14,900 nt of DNA from JABEVB01 sp049965775 (GTDB lineage: Bacteria > Planctomycetota > Phycisphaerae > WQYP01), in contig JBMFVX010000071.1 in the NCBI GenBank assembly GCA_049965775.1, forward strand, positions 1-14,900, written 5' to 3'. The notes beneath the pieces are model-generated. The model had not been told where the DNA came from, made no database searches, and saw only the letters and a list, made by a program, of their open reading frames with translations. Below, piece by piece: positions 13,095 to 14,900 of the stretch. Every line of letters starts with the position of its first letter. Within the stretch, counting starts at the first letter, position 1. A program made the translations under genes and the position numbers.

Positions 13095-13748
13095 CTACAT
13101 CGGCTTTTGAGCCGCAATGGAATAAAACGGCCGGTTTTCGCGAATATATTTTCGCTCAAAATTGCTCCCCACCAGCAGCGGCTGTTCTTCGCTGATATCC
13201 TCCAACGGCTGAGCGCCAACCAACGGCGAAACAAAGGGAGTCAAAGGCAGCAGCGTCTGCGACTGAAAGACATCCTCAATATGCTGAAAGTATCCGGCAT
13301 GGTCGGTGACGATTTTGATTTGGCCGCCCGGTCGCAGCATCCGGTGCGCGTGCTGCAGAAAAAAGGGCTGAATGAGCCGCCGCTTGTGATGCCGCGACTT
13401 TGGCCACGGATCCGGAAAGTACACGTGCAGCGCGTCGAGTGAGTTGTCGGGTACATGACACCGCAGCCACCATAGCGCCTCGGCATGAACCATGCGGGCG
13501 TTAAGACAGTTATGGCGACGAAGTCGGTCGGCGGCAAACTCGGCATAAGCCTTGGCCCATTCAATGCCAATAAAGTTGCGATCGCGCCAAGTTTGGGCGC
13601 TTCGCAGTAAAAAGGTTCCCTTGCCTGAACCAATTTCAAGTTCCACCGGATTGTCATTGCCAAAGACTTCAGCCCAATGCAGCATGCCAGCCGCATCGGG
13701 TACTTGCAGCAGGATGGGTTCGGTAACTAATCCAGGTCGTAGCGACAA
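13095..13748 (-). CDS. trmB: tRNA (guanine-N7-)-methyltransferase TrmB
   Basis: A 217-residue AdoMet-dependent enzyme that forms m7G46 in the variable loop of tRNAs. The AdoMet-binding motif is ELEIGSGKGTFL (about 36-47). The family signature VYFPDPWPKSRHHKRRLIQ starts at residue 109, and a C-terminal GSNFERKY block (near 195-202) corresponds to the conserved T-x-x-E-type substrate segment, with Ser-Asn-Phe-Glu in this protein. The domain is complete and of normal length. The start appears to be TTG 13748, with AGGA about 8 bases upstream; no ATG fits without losing N-terminal sequence. It lies downstream, on the same strand, of structured region C, whose terminator-like end is about 110 bases before it, so trmB probably has its own promoter. 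Confidence 0.95.
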   Translation of the reverse strand: MSLRPGLVTEPILLQVPDAAGMLHWAEVFGNDNPVELEIGSGKGTFLLRSAQTWRDRNFIGIEWAKAYAEFAADRLRRHNCLNARMVHAEALWWLRCHVPDNSLDALHVYFPDPWPKSRHHKRRLIQPFFLQHAHRMLRPGGQIKIVTDHAGYFQHIEDVFQSQTLLPLTPFVSPLVGAQPLEDISEEQPLLVGSNFERKYIRENRPFYSIAAQKPM

Positions 13749-13856
13749 TGCAGATGTCCTATGTTGTCGTCAATAAAAAGCCTTTGCAGGGTTATTTCGA
13801 TCATGACGCATGGCAAGAATACGTCGTTAATTCAAGCCGGTGCCTTCTTAGCGCAT

Positions 13857-13935
13857 AAAAAAGCCGCCACAGGGCTGCCGAGTGGGGCGCGGCAGCTTGC
13901 GTATGGGCATAAGTGGGAACCCACACGGTGGCGGC
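13857..13935 (-). terminator. Branched terminator-like domain closing structured region C
   Basis: On the minus strand an 8-bp stem (GCCGCCAC 13935-13928 with GTGGCGGC 13870-13863) is followed directly by six Us (13862-13857), the hallmark of an intrinsic terminator. Instead of a simple loop it encloses further hairpins: GTGG/CCAC (13913-13924) and a 7-bp stem GCTGCCG/CGGCAGC (13874-13896). Confidence 0.6.
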
Positions 13936-14277
13936 GAAACTCGTGCTACTGTCAACGGCCAATTAACCGGAGCCTTAAAGAACCCGCGTGAATGCCTGCA
14001 CCGCGATACCAGTACAAACATTGAAGGTCGGAGAGCGCCGGAAAGGCGCCTGCCTAGCCCCCAGCCTTTCCAAGGCCCCGACATAAGTTGCGAACAACCG
14101 GTGTCGGTATAACACACGTATTTCACCCAAGGCCATCGTGCCCTTGAGCCAAGCCGGCTCATAAAGTTATCGGGAGCCCATTACAGCCAAGGCACTCCCC
14201 ACTTGGTCTTGGCGAACGTGCCTTGCCAGTTCTTGGCCGGTTCCTGTTCGCCCAGACGCATCTTTATGATCCCCGTC
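13857..14277 (-). ncRNA. Candidate structured ncRNA (region C)
   Basis: About 420 bases on the minus strand run from a promoter-like site to a U-run terminator. From the 5' end the paired segments are as follows. CAGACG/CGTCTG is 14253-14258 with 14274-14279. GGCGAAC 14211-14217 pairs with GTTCGCC 14246-14252 around an inner GCCA/TGGC hairpin (14225-14237). GGGAG 14172-14176 pairs with CTCCC 14195-14199. TGAGCC 14145-14150 pairs with GGCTCA 14156-14161. CCGAC 14078-14082 pairs with GTCGG 14103-14107 around GTTG-CGAA-CAAC (14087-14098). GGAAAGGC 14040-14047 pairs with GCCTTTCC 14064-14071, in competition with GCGCC/GGCGC (14035-14049). The terminal branched domain is 13863-13935. A 60-codon frame ending at 14181 overlaps the 5' part without a ribosome-binding site, so a small or decayed coding gene there is not fully excluded. 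No known RNA family was recognised. Confidence 0.5.
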
Positions 14278-14283
14278 TGCAAG

Positions 14284-14311
14284 ATATTAGCAGTCGCTCG
14301 CGCCATGTCAA
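14284..14311 (-). promoter_or_regulatory. Promoter-like site for structured region C
   Basis: On the minus strand a consensus TTGACA (14311-14306), a 16-bp spacer and TAATAT (14289-14284) predict a start near 14277, at the very base of the first hairpin of region C. Confidence 0.5.
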
Positions 14312-14579
14312 GATGGAGGTTCAATAAATTTTGCCTTCCAACACATTGGCGCATGGCAACCACTCAGATTTCATCGTTTGAACACCGTATTATTGGCCGC
14401 TCGCCCTCCAGCATGCGGCACCAGGTACATTTTGATGGCCAACGGCACCATTTTCGGCAGCACTCGACAAGAGCGCCCTGAATCAACACAATATACATGT
14501 GAAGCACCCGCAGCAGCGACCCGCGTCTGACGCCGCCGAACCAGCCGTCATCGTAGGGGCAAGTTAAGGAAACAAAGCC
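14312..14579. other. Interval without a recognised gene upstream of the small ORF
   Basis: No coding frame here resembles a known protein. TATACA at 14492-14497 might be a -10 box for the plus-strand ORF at 14580, but no -35 stands at suitable spacing. No repeats or strong hairpins were seen. Confidence 0.3.
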
Positions 14580-14867
14580 ATGTACCCCGATAATCCTGAA
14601 AACTATAATTCGCTTTGCGACGTTTTTTATACCAATGCCCGTGTTGGCAGCCACATGCGATCCCCGCATGATCGCAGCACGATGGTTTCTTTTTATGAAC
14701 GCATGCAGAAACTCGTTCCGGACATGCTCATGTTTAATCAGGATGCCCGGGAGGGGGACTGCACCATGAAGGAAGACCCCGACGCCGGCAGCTATCGCTG
14801 GATTACCGTCGGCGCCAACGCCTTAAGGGCGCGTAAACAAATAACCGCTACGGTTGACGTGGCGTGA
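14580..14867 (+). CDS. Hypothetical small protein
   Basis: A 95-residue soluble, acidic-polar product that I do not recognise. It has two short aromatic/acidic segments (MYPDNPENYNSLCDVFY; MVSFYERMQKLVPDMLMF) and two cysteines, with no signal peptide or transmembrane helix. AAGGA at about 14567-14571 lies at suitable spacing before ATG 14580, which favours real translation. It ends before the window edge, so it is complete here unless a frameshift has shortened it. No partner gene is visible in the window. Confidence 0.5.
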   Translation: MYPDNPENYNSLCDVFYTNARVGSHMRSPHDRSTMVSFYERMQKLVPDMLMFNQDAREGDCTMKEDPDAGSYRWITVGANALRARKQITATVDVA

Positions 14868-14900
14868 TCGTATAGTTCCAGTCGCCGTGGAAGTCATGGA

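Noticed and set aside
10861..14034. Regions B and C as copies of one element, because both contain AGGTCGGAGA
   Set aside because: A single 10-base match between two regions of several hundred bases is within chance, the predicted folds differ, and the matching bases are on opposite RNA strands.
13857..14277. tmRNA, RNase P, SRP or 6S identity for region C
   Set aside because: No tag-peptide frame, T-arm, P4 core or SRP GGAAG core could be found on either strand.
14181..14363. 60-codon minus-strand frame as a gene
   Set aside because: No ribosome-binding site, no recognised family, and its sequence is taken up by the promoter-like site and perfect stems of region C. Not fully excluded.
1..14900. 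CRISPR arrays, prophage genes, complete insertion sequences
   Set aside because: No regularly spaced direct repeats, phage genes or transposase genes were seen anywhere in the window.

Overview
The window looks like a chromosomal stretch of a moderately GC-rich, Gram-negative-type bacterium. Planctomycetota, perhaps Phycisphaerae-like, is my best guess. It rests on a secreted S10 carboxypeptidase, an LpxH-like phosphoesterase, a Suppressor-of-fused protein, an ECF sigma module, weak or absent Shine-Dalgarno (SD) sites and scattered housekeeping genes. This is inference from gene content, not from a marker sequence.

Layout. 1-516: no supported gene, but an elaborate 274-bp imperfect palindrome (217-490). 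529-3546 (+): secreted S10 serine carboxypeptidase, then mnmE. 3696-5105 (-): rsmB-type 16S rRNA m5C methyltransferase, convergent with mnmE. 5106-5679: gene-poor. 5680-6531 (-): LpxH-like metallophosphoesterase. 6710-8758 (-): ftsH with a good -10 box. 9051-10579 (-): rpsU (bS21), universal stress protein and SUFU-domain protein, a probable operon led by a hairpin-rich leader. 10740-11040 (+): a densely structured region behind a strong sigma70-like promoter, probably an RNA gene. 11083-13082 (+): ECF sigma factor, overlapping membrane anti-sigma-like gene, and an exported coiled-coil protein. 13095-13748 (-): trmB. 13857-14277 (-): a second structured region with a promoter-like element at one end and a terminator-like hairpin plus U-run at the other. 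14580-14867 (+): orphan small ORF.

The genes group into tRNA/rRNA modification and translation (mnmE, rsmB, trmB, rpsU), envelope and protein quality control (ftsH, LpxH-like, S10 peptidase) and stress signalling (usp, ECF sigma/anti-sigma). The coding content is mostly ordinary. The unexplained part is the three long intergenic regions (A 217-490, B 10747-11040, C 13857-14277). Each is packed with nested complementary segments, and none matches the conserved signatures of RNase P RNA, tmRNA, SRP RNA or 6S RNA that I could look for by eye.
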